Positions 34,816 to 46,334 are shown, numbered from the stretch's first letter. The stretch: 64,000 nucleotides of DNA from Fratercula arctica (GCA_947846985.1 CANTUZ010000004.1:7988927-8052926), one strand, 5' to 3'. Made by a program: numbers and translations. Notes: a model not told the origin generated them from the letters alone.

Positions 34816-36923
34816 CTATGTTATTGTTTATAGCTTAGTCTTACAGATTCTTCCTAAAAACTAAAGTGTACTACAAAGAATGAAGTTTCCGAGCTCCAGA
34901 AGCCGAGCCAGCTGACGATCTCTGTTGCTATTGTGATATACGGTTCAGCTGGTGGTAACGAGTGGGGAAATACGTATTCCTCCCTTTGCTTTAAACTGAC
35001 TAAAGGAATTAGGGTTTAAATTGCATATTTGCTCTAGAATTTCATTTAATTCCACTCTCATCACAGCACAACATTTCAACATAAAATAAAATAGTAAGCT
35101 CAGTCTTTCCAAGTCTACAGCTTGTTGACATTGAACCTCACACAGTTCCTACGCTGTCTGCTTGGGCCGACATGGCGCTATTAGATCAACAATACCAGCT
35201 GTTTTTTTAATTCTCTTGGGAGCCAAAATTTAAATAAAGCTAAATATTAGGTCTGCGCTTAGATCTATTCTATAAATATTGTCATTAATTTAGGAGACAT
35301 TTGTTTTGGGGGTTTTTTTTAACGTTTAATTTTTATTGTTGATCTTTACAATCTTGCGTTTGTCATTGGTTTTTAAGGTACTCATAATAAGTGTTTTGTT
35401 TATCCTACTTTTGTAGTGCAATTTTTCTATCGTGATTAGCTGTTTCCAATACGCTTTGGGGTTTGTTTGCTTTGCCTCTGTAGTAACTTTAATTACAGGT
35501 CCACATACTTCATGTCACTGAGTATGTCACAAAGAGCAGGGGGCTGAGACTGGGTAGGGTTTGGAATGACTTGCCTCCCTTCTATCTGTCTTAGCGGTGG
35601 CTTTTGACCCCTAAAAAGTCACTTACCTCTGTGATTTGCAATGTTACAGGCTATCAAACAGGCAGCAAAGTCACCAGGAGCTGAATGCAGTCTCTAAGTT
35701 TTTCTGTATGATACAGCTGCTTTCTGCTGCTTCGTACCACGGTTGGAGAAACTGTGGGTATCACAGGCTTTGCCTTAGTGAAAACCACCCTCTGTAGTGG
35801 TCCTCTACTTCCCAAATCCATATGTACGTCTAAACAACAGCGAGCTGCTCGTAGTTGTGCTGAGACCTGGTATGCGCTGATCATCTGCCTCAGGGAGCAC
35901 GGGGTGAGCATACAGCTAAAATTATCAGTGATGAGTACCTGGACAACACTTTAAGTCACTTTGAGTGGCAAAATTGGGCTCCTACATGCCATTTTCACAT
36001 CAAGAGAGTAACAGTTTTTAAAACGGGATAAATTAAACTTGTTGATTTGTATATTGTATGATTAATCTGGGGAACGTACCAAGGTGCGACAAGGCAAAGT
36101 ATCTCACCAAGGTATCGCTGAAGTGAGAGCTTGGCAGGGCTTGAAAGAGGAGCCTGTGAGCAGGCTGGCAGGGCACAGTGGTGTAACTGGTGTCCAAAAC
36201 ATTAACTTACCCAGAGATTGGGAAACTCACCCAAACACAGCGTTTGGATCTCACCACCAGAGTACTCTTACAGGATAGCTTCGTTTTGGTGCCTATCTCT
36301 ACCTGTATAACATAACATACACCTGTCCCACGGACACATTGCCTTCTGCTACATCTTCAGTTTTCTTTCTCTTGGTTCTCTAGTGATGTCCTGGGGCAGA
36401 GCCGACACCGCTCTTCACCTGTGCGAAATTGCTCAGATAACCATGGTGTGCTTTCTCTGAGTAGTAGGAATAGGCGTTCAGTATGAGGACATGTGAGGGA
36501 AGAAACAAAGCATGAATATGTAAGCATAATGCTTATTTGATAAAGGTAAATGGGTTTTATGCAAGAAGATGCCACAGGGTTAATTAGCTTTTACAGCCAG
36601 TGTGCGAGACTCTGTCACAATGCAGCTGATAAAGCATCTAGCATTATTTGTCCTTTAACACAGAGCTCACGTATCGTATACAGATTTGCCATGCACGCTT
36701 GCCGAATCTTTCGCAGCCTTATATTAGGCCACCCAGGTCCCAGAGAAACCACAGCAGTGCCTTCCTGCCATTGTGCACCAGGAAGGGCCTCGCATCCCAG
36801 GGCCTGCGATTTCCCTCCTTCAGCTCTGGGATGCATTATTTTTAAACAGCCGGAGTTACAGGAACAGAAAGTCGCTCCTCCACAGCAGAGGAGCCGCTGC
36901 TGAGCTGCGGGAACAGCTGGCCC
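34816..36923. other. Non-coding stretch, no gene seen
   Basis: AT-rich DNA. Open frames run up to 117 codons. The one at 36550-36903 abuts the minisatellite and shares no family features. No repeats were recognised. Confidence 0.6.
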
Positions 36924-37508
36924 CAGCATCCCCACCGCAGCACCCCCAACATAGCATCCCCACCGCAGCATCCCAACCGCAGCATCCCCACCATAGCATC
37001 CCAACCGCAGCATCCCCACCATAGCATCCCTACCGCAGCATCCCCACCGCAGCATCTCCACTGCAGCATCCCCACCGCAGCATCCCCACTGCAGCATCCC
37101 AGCCGCAGCATCCCCACCGCAGCATCCCCACCGCAGCATCCCCACCGCAGCATCCCCACCGCAGCATCCCAACCGCAGCATCCCCACCATAGCATCCCTA
37201 CCGCAGCATCCCCACCGCAGCATCCCCATCGCAGCATCTCCACTGCAGCATCCCAACCGCAGCATCCCCACCGCAGCATCCCAGCCGCAGCATCCCAACT
37301 GCAGCATCCCCACCGCAGCATCCCCACTATAGCATCCCAACCGCACCATCCCTACTGCAGCATCCCCACTGCAGCATCCCAACCGCAGCATCCCCACCAC
37401 AGCATCCCAACGGCAGCATCCCCACCACTGCATCCCCACAGCCGCATCCCAGCCACAGCATCTCCACCGCAGCATCCCCACCACTGCATCCCCATCGCAG
37501 CATCCCCC
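36924..37508. repeat. 14-bp minisatellite, 41 full units plus a partial
   Basis: The consensus unit is CAGCATCCCCACCG. Read by hand, the array holds 41 consecutive 14-bp units and a 10-base partial with no insertion or deletion. Only substitutions vary (CAACCG, CAGCCG, CTCCACTG, a TAGCATCCC start after CACCA, and near the end CTGCATCCCC and CCGCATCCC). Units 6-10 and 18-23 share the same rare variant order, indicating an internal block duplication of about 168 bp. Because 14 is not a multiple of 3, the unit reads through all frames. With no stop codon it produces artificial minus-strand frames (307 and 161 codons) rich in tryptophan, cysteine and glycine with a 14-residue period. No start or splice context supports real translation. 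Confidence 0.97.
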
Positions 37509-38236
37509 AGCTTGCGGGTCAGGGTGGGCTGGTACCAAGATCCGCCTCAGTCAGGGATGGAGGAGAGAGACGTTGTCAGCATCACCCATTTGCATTCAGT
37601 GTTTGCCAGCAGACAGCTTTCGGTGGAGGAGGAGACAGAGGCAGCTCAGGGGGACATCTCCTCACCTTGCCGTCCCGATACGCTCGCCCACAGCCTGTAC
37701 AGCACCAGCGCTCACAGGGCGCTTATAAATAAAGGCGCATATTTGTGTAGGTCTAAAAGAAAATACTTTTTAATGCTTACAGCATTAAAAGCATATACAG
37801 CATATATAAAGCAACGCACTTATTTCACTAAAAGTGGAAAATGAAGCCCACTTTCTGTGCTCTTCGAGAGTGAACACCTGAGGCCAGTCGCATTAATACC
37901 CGCCTGTGTGAATCAATGTAAAAAATCAGAAGCAAAATGAATTATTCAGTCCTTGCATCCCTTCACATGTCCTTTGGCCCAACTTCACATGCCGCAGCGA
38001 ACTGCTGTCCCCCAAAGCTCAAATACTGTCTGTCTGTGCTGTTTCCTGGAAGATTAAGCTATCACTTTGGGGTGGAAGGTTATAATTTTGCAGGACTTGA
38101 GCAGAGATAACTGGGTTTTGTTTGTTTCTGCATAGAGTGGGAACAGGGATAAGATTTAACAGCAGAAAATAGTATCATTTCCAGAGTATTAAGGAGGACG
38201 AAAGACGGTAGCTTCAGAAGAGATGGTGATACATTA
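37509..38236. other. Non-coding stretch, no gene seen
   Basis: Flanks the minisatellite on the right. It holds a 110-codon plus frame (37512-37844) of no recognisable family, and otherwise AT-rich sequence. Confidence 0.6.
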
Positions 38237-38320
38237 GACCTGATTCTCCCACTACTTATCCCAGTGTAAATCCTCAGGAATTGTACTCATATTGGTTCTC
38301 TATCAAATGCAGAGAGGCCC
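38237..38320. repeat. Ancient amniote repeat, copy
   Basis: Words GACCTGATTCTCCCACTACT, CCCAGTGTAAATC, CAGGAATTGTACTC and AGAGAGGCCC match the order of an old repeat (GACCTGATTCTCCACTG, CACCAGTGTAAATC, AGGAGTAACTCCATTG, AGAATCAGGCCC) I recall from turtle and bird genomes. The terminal inverted words are weathered here. Confidence 0.5.
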
Positions 38321-40347
38321 ACCATCCTTAAAAAAAACTATGAAACTGTGGGGAGAAAAAATGTCAGGGCATGAAAGGGCACTGAAAAAGAGATGTAAAG
38401 GGTTTTATATAGAAGAAAAAAGTTAAGAAATGAAAACTGTGTGTTGGGTGATTTGAAATATCAAACACACCAGTTTATACACGTTGATTAAAAGGAGAAG
38501 CACACTCAGCATGCCCCAAAATTCCTGTGAGACACGTCTGGGAATTAGTGCTGCGCTTCACCACCTAAAGCAAATAACGGAAAGAACTTGATGTCAGACT
38601 TTTGCAGCAAATTAGAAAAATAAAGGGTCTTCTGCTCGTGATTTGACTGGTTGCCAAATACTTCTTGAATATATGCAGCGTTTCACAATCCGATTAGAGA
38701 AATGGGATTATCAAGTTCAGTTTTGCCTATGTTATTAAAAACAGAAGAATTGAAAATAAATGGGTGTTTTATTACATTTTATTATATAAAATCCTGGATA
38801 AAACAACTAGAGGAGATTCTGAATACATTCTGTTACAGAAAAATGTAATTGCCCACTGACGCTCAGCGTCAGGCAACATTTCTTCACGTTCATATGTTTT
38901 GGTCCCATTTTTCATGTGTATTTAAAGTTTAAAAAGGGACAAAATAGTAACAGAACGGTTTTAACCAGATTTCTCCCCAGAGGTACGTGTTAGAAGGAAA
39001 TTTTACCACCCCTCTCCACGCAGCGTGCGGTGAAAGCCCCTCAGCCAGACATGGTGGGTCTCTGGGCAGGAGCTGCACGTTCCTGCCTTGGAGGAGCCCC
39101 TGCATCATCGTGGACACTATGGAAAACGAACGTTGAATGATTATTTTGTTACTTGGTCAGGCTGTTTGGGGTAAAAGCATTATATGTCCTGAATCTTTTG
39201 TTTTTCAATTTCTTTCAGTCACAGCCTATTGCATGTCACGTTGGTAGCAAGAGGTTCCAAAGTGCTTTGGCAACGATTCCTAGAAACACTGTTTTCAGAT
39301 TTCACATATCTCATCTAGGAACACCATTGTCTCGCTGAGCTGCCTCGAGCAGGTTTTTGAGGCTCCAGCATTATACATTCTTGGTTTTGTGATGCTTAAG
39401 TTTTGGAAAAATAAGCAGAAAATATCTGTCTAATGAACAGCATCCAAGATTTAAAGACATCTCAGATTAGACAGTGCAATTAAATCCTTAGCCTGAAAAA
39501 CCCATGCTAAGCCTCTGAGCACTGTCAGCAACAACAGGAAAAGGCTTTTCCTCTGTTTACCTCCAGCACTTTAACTTGGAAATGGCTTTTACTGATGAAG
39601 CTGAAGCAGGATTTAATGCTGCAGGCCGGAGCAAAAAGGGTGTCGTGAAGGTAGGCTGATAAATCAGACGATTTATCCCAGCTGAGGATTTGGCTCTTAA
39701 TGCATTGTTAGTTTAACAGAGACGTATTAAAATAATAAAAGGCAGTGAATCAACAACCTTCACAGCAAACCAAGTAGTTTTGGCTACAGAAAGTCCAACC
39801 CCCATAGGAAGTTCTCTGTCTTCAGACATTTGGACATCAGCTCTGTCTGCTCTGTCTTTTTGAGTTTCCTCTTTCTAATTCCGAGCAAATTACTGCACGG
39901 AGCTACTTCCGTGTGTCAGAGCCAGCCTCGCGTAGCAGCTGTAGTGGGGATAGAGGAGAGGCGAGCCCTGCTCTGCGGTGCTGCCCCAGCTGACGCAGCC
40001 GGAGAAGCAGCAGGCCGCTGTCAAGAGGATGCTCTTCTCTGCCTGTTCGCACAAAAAAACCCCCAACCCTTCAAGTTCCTGAAAAGTCCGGCGCTTCCCT
40101 CCCTCTTACCCTGCCAAAATGGTATCATTTAACCTAAGAAGTGCCTTTTCCTATAGAAGTCGCCTTCTTTCTATCGCAGGAGTAATCTGCAAGTCAATGG
40201 GGAGAGAACAAGGGGGTCTGTCAGGCAGTAAATGCTGGCAGCATGAGCAGAGCTGCCCCGGGTACCTCACTGCCCCGCCGTTGCCGTCTTCCAATTGATG
40301 GTTATACCTTTTCCTTAGTAGGGTTTGTCCTGCCCTAACCAGGGGGG
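38321..40347. other. Non-coding stretch, no gene seen
   Basis: AT-rich except for a GC-richer island at 39890-40030 carrying a 100-codon plus frame (39830-40132) without family resemblance. The CRE-like palindrome at 38856 is listed separately. Confidence 0.6.
38856..38872. promoter_or_regulatory. CRE-like palindrome
   Basis: CTGACGCT, C, AGCGTCAG is a perfect 8-bp inverted repeat around one base. It places two TGACG half-sites (the CREB/ATF core) facing each other 5 bases apart. Binding is speculative. Confidence 0.3.
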
Positions 40348-40374
40348 AAAAAAAAAAAAAAAAAAAAAAAAAAA
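40348..40374. repeat. Run of 27 A
   Basis: The longest homopolymer in the window, preceded by six G. It could be a poly(A) tail of a retrocopy, but CR1 does not leave poly(A) tails and nothing upstream reads as a spliced coding sequence. Slippage is more likely. Confidence 0.9.
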
Positions 40375-41974
40375 GAGTCTCCAATGCTCTTTAATGCTAG
40401 GTAATATAGGTGTGGAGGTCTGGGGAGAAAAAGTTTGTATTTGGAAGTAACAGAAACTTATTACAATACGTTGGGAAAGTAAGGGTGTATGCTCATCATC
40501 AGAATTTTTCTCGTTGTTTCCACTTTTTTTGGCTTATACATGATGATTGGGTTCTGCTTTTGAAATGGAAATAAATAATTAGTAGTGAATTATTAACGAT
40601 ACTGTTGTGAAAAAAAAACCCAAAACCAAAACAACGAAACAACAGCTAATTTTAGAACAAAAATCATCGGCGTCCCCTCTTACTCTATTGTTTTCAGCAG
40701 CTAACCAGTTTTAATGAAAACACCTTTGATGGATGGGATGAACTAACCGGCAGCTAAAACTGGAGGCAGTCGACAACGAATACATTCGCCGGGGAGAGTC
40801 GCCTGTTCTGTAGCTCTTTAGCCAGTGACCATATACTTTAAATTTGGGTTACATCACATCTGGTAAAATTGTCAAGCTGTTCTGCGGAGCGTATTGAAGC
40901 TGATTCCTGAACGCTGCACGCGGAGGTGTTTGTTCATGTTAACCGGAGAGAAACGTGACGTTCGCTATTGCTTTAAACTGAAATCCATGTGGCCTGACCC
41001 ACAGAAAGTAAAGTTAAATATGGCCTGCTTTTAAAAGAGCAAAACTCTGTGTATGTGTGTGTTTTTATGCATATATTATGCAGGAAAAATGTAGGGATTA
41101 TGAATGCTAAGCCCAGGTATTATAGTGGCTTATGGAGCTACAGTATTGCATACATTTAAGAGAGCCTGTGTGGGAATTATTTTTATAAATGTTTCTGAAG
41201 TCATCAAAAATAATTTTAATAGTAATGACAATGGATTTTCTCACAAAATCTGATTTGCCGTGCCCCTGAGATATTTCTGTTGCCAAGGGGCACACGAGCC
41301 TTATATACCACATCTCCTGCTCACTCATGTTTCTTTTTTTTTTCTTTTCCCCAAAAAGTAATTTATTGTGAATTAATGTGAGCTATGAGTTTTAGTCATG
41401 GGTAATGAATGAAGCGGAGCGGGGAAGGAACCTAGCGTTGCTTTTCCATCACTCCTTCCCATATTTAAGTTTTTAAAGAAAATGGAAACATTGTCTCGTC
41501 CGGTACAGGTAAAAAAGGGAAAAGTCAATATCAGATTCTCCTGAGAACAGAAAGGTTTCTACGGATTTCTTTGCAGTTTGCTACTTTGCAGAACAAAAGA
41601 TACCTTAAACTGGAAGCAATCTTAAAAAAAAGAAAAAGAGAGATAGAGAGAGAAATGTAGTTAAGCATTATCCAGTGTTTTGTTGTTTTCATATATAGAG
41701 GACAGATGATACTCAGACTTAACCGTGACTAATGAAAGTAGAAGCACTGTCCCTTTGTCTCGCCTAAACAAAACTCTTTGTGGAGCATAGTGAGCCAGGT
41801 TACTGAGCTCTCATGGTGCTATTTAACTTTAAATTAAAGTATTATTGGCAGAGGAATACCGCAGGAAGAGCTCTTTAGAAAAACCTGCCCCGTGTAATGC
41901 AAGACTTGCTGATATATGTTACACTCCAACTAATGAAAAAGCTAGTAAAAGCTGTGGAAGATCGCTGTTTTTCC
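40375..41974. other. Non-coding stretch, no gene seen
   Basis: AT-rich DNA with a purine-rich tract at about 41624-41656. No gene or repeat family was recognised. Confidence 0.6.
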
Positions 41975-42440
41975 AACCCAGCCCTAAACCCTACGCCCAC
42001 GCGGGCCAGCAGCGATGGAGAGCCCCGCCGTCCCCGCAGAATCCCTCGACCCGCATTATCACACAGGGCCATAATATCTAAATAAACCCGCAGCTGAACG
42101 CCTGCCAGCCACGTTAGAGACCATCGATGGGGTTTTATCAGCTCAGCCCTAGGTTTGCACGTGCCAGACGGGACCGAAGCAGACAGCGAGCGCTCGCACG
42201 GTGAGCAGTCGGGGAGGTGGGACGACTGCCCCAGCTCTCCCGAGGACACTAAACGCGTTCAATATACTACAGAGCCAGGGGATTAATCTTGGGATTTATT
42301 GTTTTTGCAGCGACCGGCGAATGCAGCAGGGAAATGATGAGCGGAAAAAAAACCCAGAGCCGCTAAAGTCATACGACTGCAAATATATGAAATACGGCCG
42401 CAACTGTCCAGCCTGCACCTTTCCCCAAATAAATAAAACT
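41975..42440. promoter_or_regulatory. CpG-rich patch with a possible terminal exon
   Basis: About 35 CpG in about 450 bases, including the perfect 12-bp palindrome GCGAGCGCTCGC at 42186-42197. Within it, TTATTGTTTTTGCAG ends at 42310 as a plausible splice acceptor, and two overlapping AATAAA hexamers lie at 42428-42437. This is compatible with a short non-coding terminal exon or simply a regulatory CpG patch. A 119-codon plus frame (42201-42560) covers it but resembles no family and ends in a lysine run from an A tract. Confidence 0.35.
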
Positions 42441-42921
42441 CATTTCCAAGTAAGAGATGGGAGCCAAGAAGTTGTGGAAAGGGTAAAAAAAAAAAAAAGA
42501 AAGCCTCCCTTCCATTTGGGCACAGGATTTATATCCATGATCTCTGAGGAAACCAAATAAAAGAAGGATGCATTTTTCATCTCTCTCCCGCCCTGTGAAC
42601 TGTAATTGTGGTAGAGGTTTCTACCCGCTTTCACGTGGGAACAGAGAGCGAGTTCCACCAAAGAGTGAGGAGCCTTGTCTTCAGTATTCCCTGGAGACGA
42701 GAAAAGATGGAACCAGTAAAGCCCCACCAGGTTTCTTTATTTCTGTTGGAATGTGGGAACTGGAGCTTTTTGGTATTGTGAAATCTCAGCTCCTTCTACC
42801 CAATGAACTTAGAAGAATTTATTGCAAGAAGAGATGATATTGAGGTTCAGTTTTATTTGTATTCAAAGATCTGGTTTTGAACTTGGCAGAACAAATTTTT
42901 GCAGGGTTTGGCTGTTCTTGC
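42441..42921. other. Non-coding stretch, no gene seen
   Basis: An A run at about 42485-42498, then mixed-composition DNA. Nothing recognised. Confidence 0.6.
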
Positions 42922-42996
42922 AGGACCTAATCCAAAGCCCATTGAAGTCAGGACGAATCTCTCCCTAGACTCCAGTGAATTTTGGGTCAGACCCCT
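42922..42996. repeat. Ancient palindromic repeat
   Basis: AGGACCTAATCCAAAGCCC and ATTGAAGTCA at the left pair imperfectly with GACTCCAGTGAATTTTGGGT and CAGACCCC at the right, about two thirds of positions across 26 bases. It matches the CCTGATCCAAAGCCCATTGA fold-back element I recall as common in turtles and birds. It may be the remnant of a palindromic non-autonomous DNA transposon. The class is not certain. Confidence 0.6.
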
Positions 42997-44155
42997 ACAG
43001 TAACATTGACTCTGATGGTTGCAGAGGTTGAGATTTTATTACTGTAATCTACATGAAATACGCCTGGCTTTCATTTTAGATATTTCCCTCTTTCTTTTGC
43101 ATAGAGTTAAAGAAATAATAATTCTTTTTCTGCGAAAAATATTTATTTATTGCTATATGAAATTATGAAATATATCATAATCATTGTTACATGAAATTAC
43201 AGGGAATTCCATGAAAGACTGGACTCGAAGTTCTGTCCATTTTTCTCATTTAATTTCCCTATGTCTTTTGCTGTTTAATACATTTTTACATTATAAGACA
43301 TGCAGCTTTTAATTCCTTTTCCAGATGAAGATTATCTCCCAAAATGGAAAATAACATGAACAGAGACTGTAACAGACTTCATCCAGGTTGGAGTCCTAAT
43401 TCTGCGTATAATTCTGGAAATAGTTTTATTGACATTAACATCGGTGCATATAACACTCAATGAATGCACGGCTATCGTGATGCCATTAAATGTAACTTAG
43501 GGTCTGCTGAGACATTTTGAGGCCTTTTTAGAGGCTACACTGAATCAGAAAAGACCACGGCAAAGACCACAAGCAGGTGGTCCTTCCTGCATAGGAAAAA
43601 TAGTCCCCTTCTGCAACACTAACAGGCTGCTTCTGCCCCGTGGTAACTGCTGGGCACGGACACATTGGTTTTCAAGGAGCTCTATGAGGCAAAGCACAAG
43701 CAGAGCTCAATTATGGCAAACCAAACAACAGCTCAACAAGCCTAACTTCTTCCTCTCAAAAGGTGGCCCATGAAATTGTCTTCCCAAGCTATTTTCTGCA
43801 CCTGAACGCATCATTTTTTTGAACACAGATGAGCAGTGGTGTGCAAAGTCCTCAGAAAGCCACAGGTTTTGAGGCTTGAGGCAATTATAATTTAAGGCTC
43901 CCCAAGTTTGATTCTGTGTTGGGTGTAATCATTTATTTCCATGCTTTCATTTCTGTCACCTCTCCTGCTCTTGTCCTCATGTTCAGTATCAGTATGTTCA
44001 TCCTTACATAGAGGGATCTTTAATATGCCATACTCTTGCTAAATAATACGCAAATGTTCTTTTTCTCCTCTTGTTTTTTGAATTCCACAAGTTATAAGGC
44101 AAACTAATGGACCAAATTACGCTTTACTGTTTGGTTTAATATTATAACAGCTTAT
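42997..44155. other. Non-coding stretch, no gene seen
   Basis: Very AT-rich at 43080-43320, with a repeated ATGAAATTA word. The rest is unremarkable. No gene or repeat family was recognised up to the LTR. Confidence 0.6.
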
Positions 44156-44160
44156 AGCTC
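44156..44160. repeat. Target-site duplication, left copy
   Basis: AGCTC, repeated exactly at 44774-44778 right after the LTR, the expected mark of retroviral integration. Confidence 0.85.
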
Positions 44161-44358
44161 TGTCCTGGTTTGGGGTGGAGCAGAGCCAACTTTCTGTTCA
44201 GTGAGAGAGGCTCTTGTTTAGCCTTGTGTCTGTGGCAACCAACGTCAGCTGAGTTGGTTGTTTGCCCCACGGAGGAGTCACACCTGTGGGGAGGAGTGGA
44301 CAGGACAGGTGACCCAAAACTGGCCAATGGGGTGTTCCATCCCATCTGCCATGCTCAG

Positions 44359-44366
44359 TATAAAAG
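44359..44366 (+). promoter_or_regulatory. LTR TATA box
   Basis: TATAAAAG about 200 bases into the LTR, the usual place for the U3 promoter. Transcription would be expected to begin about 25-30 bases downstream. Confidence 0.7.
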
Positions 44367-44652
44367 CTGAGGGAGCAAAGGGTCAAGCTCTTCTTCAATG
44401 GCTTGGCTCCTTCAGGGGCTCTCTTGCTTCAATGACTGATGCCTGAAGAGGACCCAGTCAGTTCAGCTGCCTTTGATCCCGTCTATGTGTTCCTGAATCT
44501 AGATCTGGAATTCAGTTCCCATCTGAGCCCAGTCTGGAACTTCCCCATTGCCTGCTGGTGACATCTCCCTGGGAGCTTGATACGGTTTTGTATGTATTTG
44601 TATATGTTTTATGTATTTCATTATTTCCTTTTTATTTTATTATTAATATTTC

Positions 44653-44658
44653 ATTAAA
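44653..44658 (+). promoter_or_regulatory. LTR polyadenylation signal
   Basis: ATTAAA, a common variant hexamer, located downstream of the TATA box in an AT-rich stretch, consistent with the end of R in this LTR. Confidence 0.5.
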
Positions 44659-44773
44659 GTAGTTTAGTTTTTTTCTAAACTCGTAAATCTCTTTATCCTT
44701 CCTCTCCTTGGAGTGAGAGATGGGGACAGCATCTCTCATTTCATCATTTTCCAATCCAGCCAAAACCGCGTCA

Positions 44774-44778
44774 AGCTC
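44774..44778. repeat. Target-site duplication, right copy
   Basis: AGCTC, an exact copy of 44156-44160. It fixes the LTR right boundary at the CA dinucleotide. Confidence 0.85.
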
Positions 44779-45095
44779 AACTTTTAAAAGTTCTTATTTA
44801 ACTTCAAAATCTCAAAAAAAAATTGGTCTTTTATCTGATTAGTCTTTTTTTCTCCTTCTTCTGTATTTTTTTTTTTTAAATTCCTGTATTTGAGAGTATA
44901 GCTAGAACTCTACCACAAGATTTATTCCTTTTTTTTAATTGGGGTACAAACATCAAATATTTTTTGCATTTGGGTTTCAAATGGGCTTAGGCTGTGTTCA
45001 AATTCCTCTGCCTTCTACTCAGATGACTCCAGTAAGCAGTGCCTTAACATTTTGAGGTTTGCAATTTCAAAACTGAAATAATTAAACAGGGAATT

Positions 45096-45116
45096 GGGGG
45101 GGGGGTGGGGGGGTGG
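45096..45116. repeat. G-rich tract (G10 T G7 T GG)
   Basis: Ten G, T, seven G, T, then two G. A strong potential G-quadruplex former on the plus strand. Confidence 0.8.
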
Positions 45117-46334
45117 AATGAGAGGGTGTGGGTACAGTGCATGTTCTTTAGTGTTACAGTCTCAAAATCTGTACAGCACAAATAATAGGTAGAAATATTC
45201 CCTATTTGGAAATCGTACTTTTCAGACAAACATGATATGACAAATTTATGGAGGTGAATTTGCCATGTTCCTAGTATTTTTGGTAACAAATGTGGGGTGA
45301 TTTTTATACCCAGTACTTAATCCCCGAGGTTACTTTCAGATGGAAGAGAAACAGAGAATTAGTGTTGGTGGAGCTCAAGAAGTGATGGATGGCGCTGTTA
45401 TAAATTCAAATCGCCCAGCCCTTGATTTATTCAGGAATTTTCAAGAGTATGGCAATATATATTTCTAATTTCCACTGAGGATGAATTTGGTGAAAGGCAA
45501 GAGAAATTATTTGCTAAAATATAAGCTGGAATCAGGTACTGGATGCCAATATTAACACTCTTAAAGAAGAGTTGTTTCCTGGATTAGACTACAGTGCAAG
45601 CAGGACTTTCGGCAGTGAATTGCTGGAGCTGCTGACAGATGCCCCCCCCCTCCCTCCCCTTACCGGAGGGTTGGTGTGTTTGATTAAAAGATGGTGATGA
45701 GAGCTTTCACTGCCAGTCCTGCCAGAGCCCCTGCCTGCCCCAGCAGCCTCCTGGCAGAGGAGATGGCAACTTCCACAGGCAGGCAAAGAGGCTGCGGGTT
45801 ATTCCTCTCTCCCTTCTGTTTCCTCAGAAGTTTAGGGAAAAGAAATTCTGAACCACAGCTGCATCAATATGAAAGATGACAGTCACTTTGATGGGGCGGG
45901 GGGGAAGGTGTTCAATTAGCTGAGAGCTTTACATTTCAAGCAAGGGAAAAAGGCAACTGAGTTAGAGACCGTATGCACAGATGAATATCAACCCTTACTC
46001 TCAGTTCCAAATATAATAATCTGAGCGTGAATAGCACTTTTCATCCGAGAAGCTGAAGTGGCTTGCAGATATTAACAAATTACCTCCCTCACTGATAGAG
46101 ACAGGAAGCATTATTATTGCGTCTGGGATCTGGGGAAGATTGAGATGCCAAGAAATCAGTTTGTTCAAGATGGCAGGGGGAATCAATGGCAGAGCGGAAG
46201 AGAAGTGGAGGGGACTGCGTGCGCGTTGCTGAATCCTTGCTGCTTCTCCGAAAAGTGTTTCTTTCCTATTCTTTCACAGCATGTCTTTGATTAAATTAAA
46301 AAAAAAAATCATTTCTCGCATGCCGGACTGTAAT

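Larger units (their letters stand above)
44161..44773 (+). mobile_element. Solo LTR of an endogenous retrovirus (ERVL-like)
   Basis: A complete 613-bp LTR. It starts TGTCCTGGTTTGG and ends CCAAAACCGCGTCA, so the ends are imperfect inverted repeats with the canonical TG...CA termini, flanked by the 5-bp duplication AGCTC. Inside, TATAAAAG at 44359-44366 and ATTAAA at 44653-44658 set the orientation and divide it into U3, R and U5. No gag, pol or env lies next to it, so the internal part was lost by recombination between two LTRs. A 5-bp duplication and TGTCCTGG end fit bird ERVL-type elements, but the class is an inference. Intact ends suggest a fairly recent insertion compared with the other fossils here. 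Confidence 0.92.

Noticed and set aside
36842..37327. 161-codon minus-strand frame in the minisatellite
   Set aside because: Same tandem repeat read in a second frame. The existence of several long frames shows it is a repeat artefact.
36924..37508. CRISPR-like array
   Set aside because: Units are 14 bp and contiguous, with no spacers. The surrounding repeats show a vertebrate genome, so it is a minisatellite.
40151..40384. Processed retrocopy ending in the 27-A run
   Set aside because: Upstream sequence is not recognisable as a spliced coding sequence and no target duplication was found. CR1 machinery does not make poly(A)-tailed copies.
44170..44446. Several 60-67 codon frames around 44.2-44.4 kb
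   Set aside because: They lie wholly inside the solo LTR, which is non-coding.
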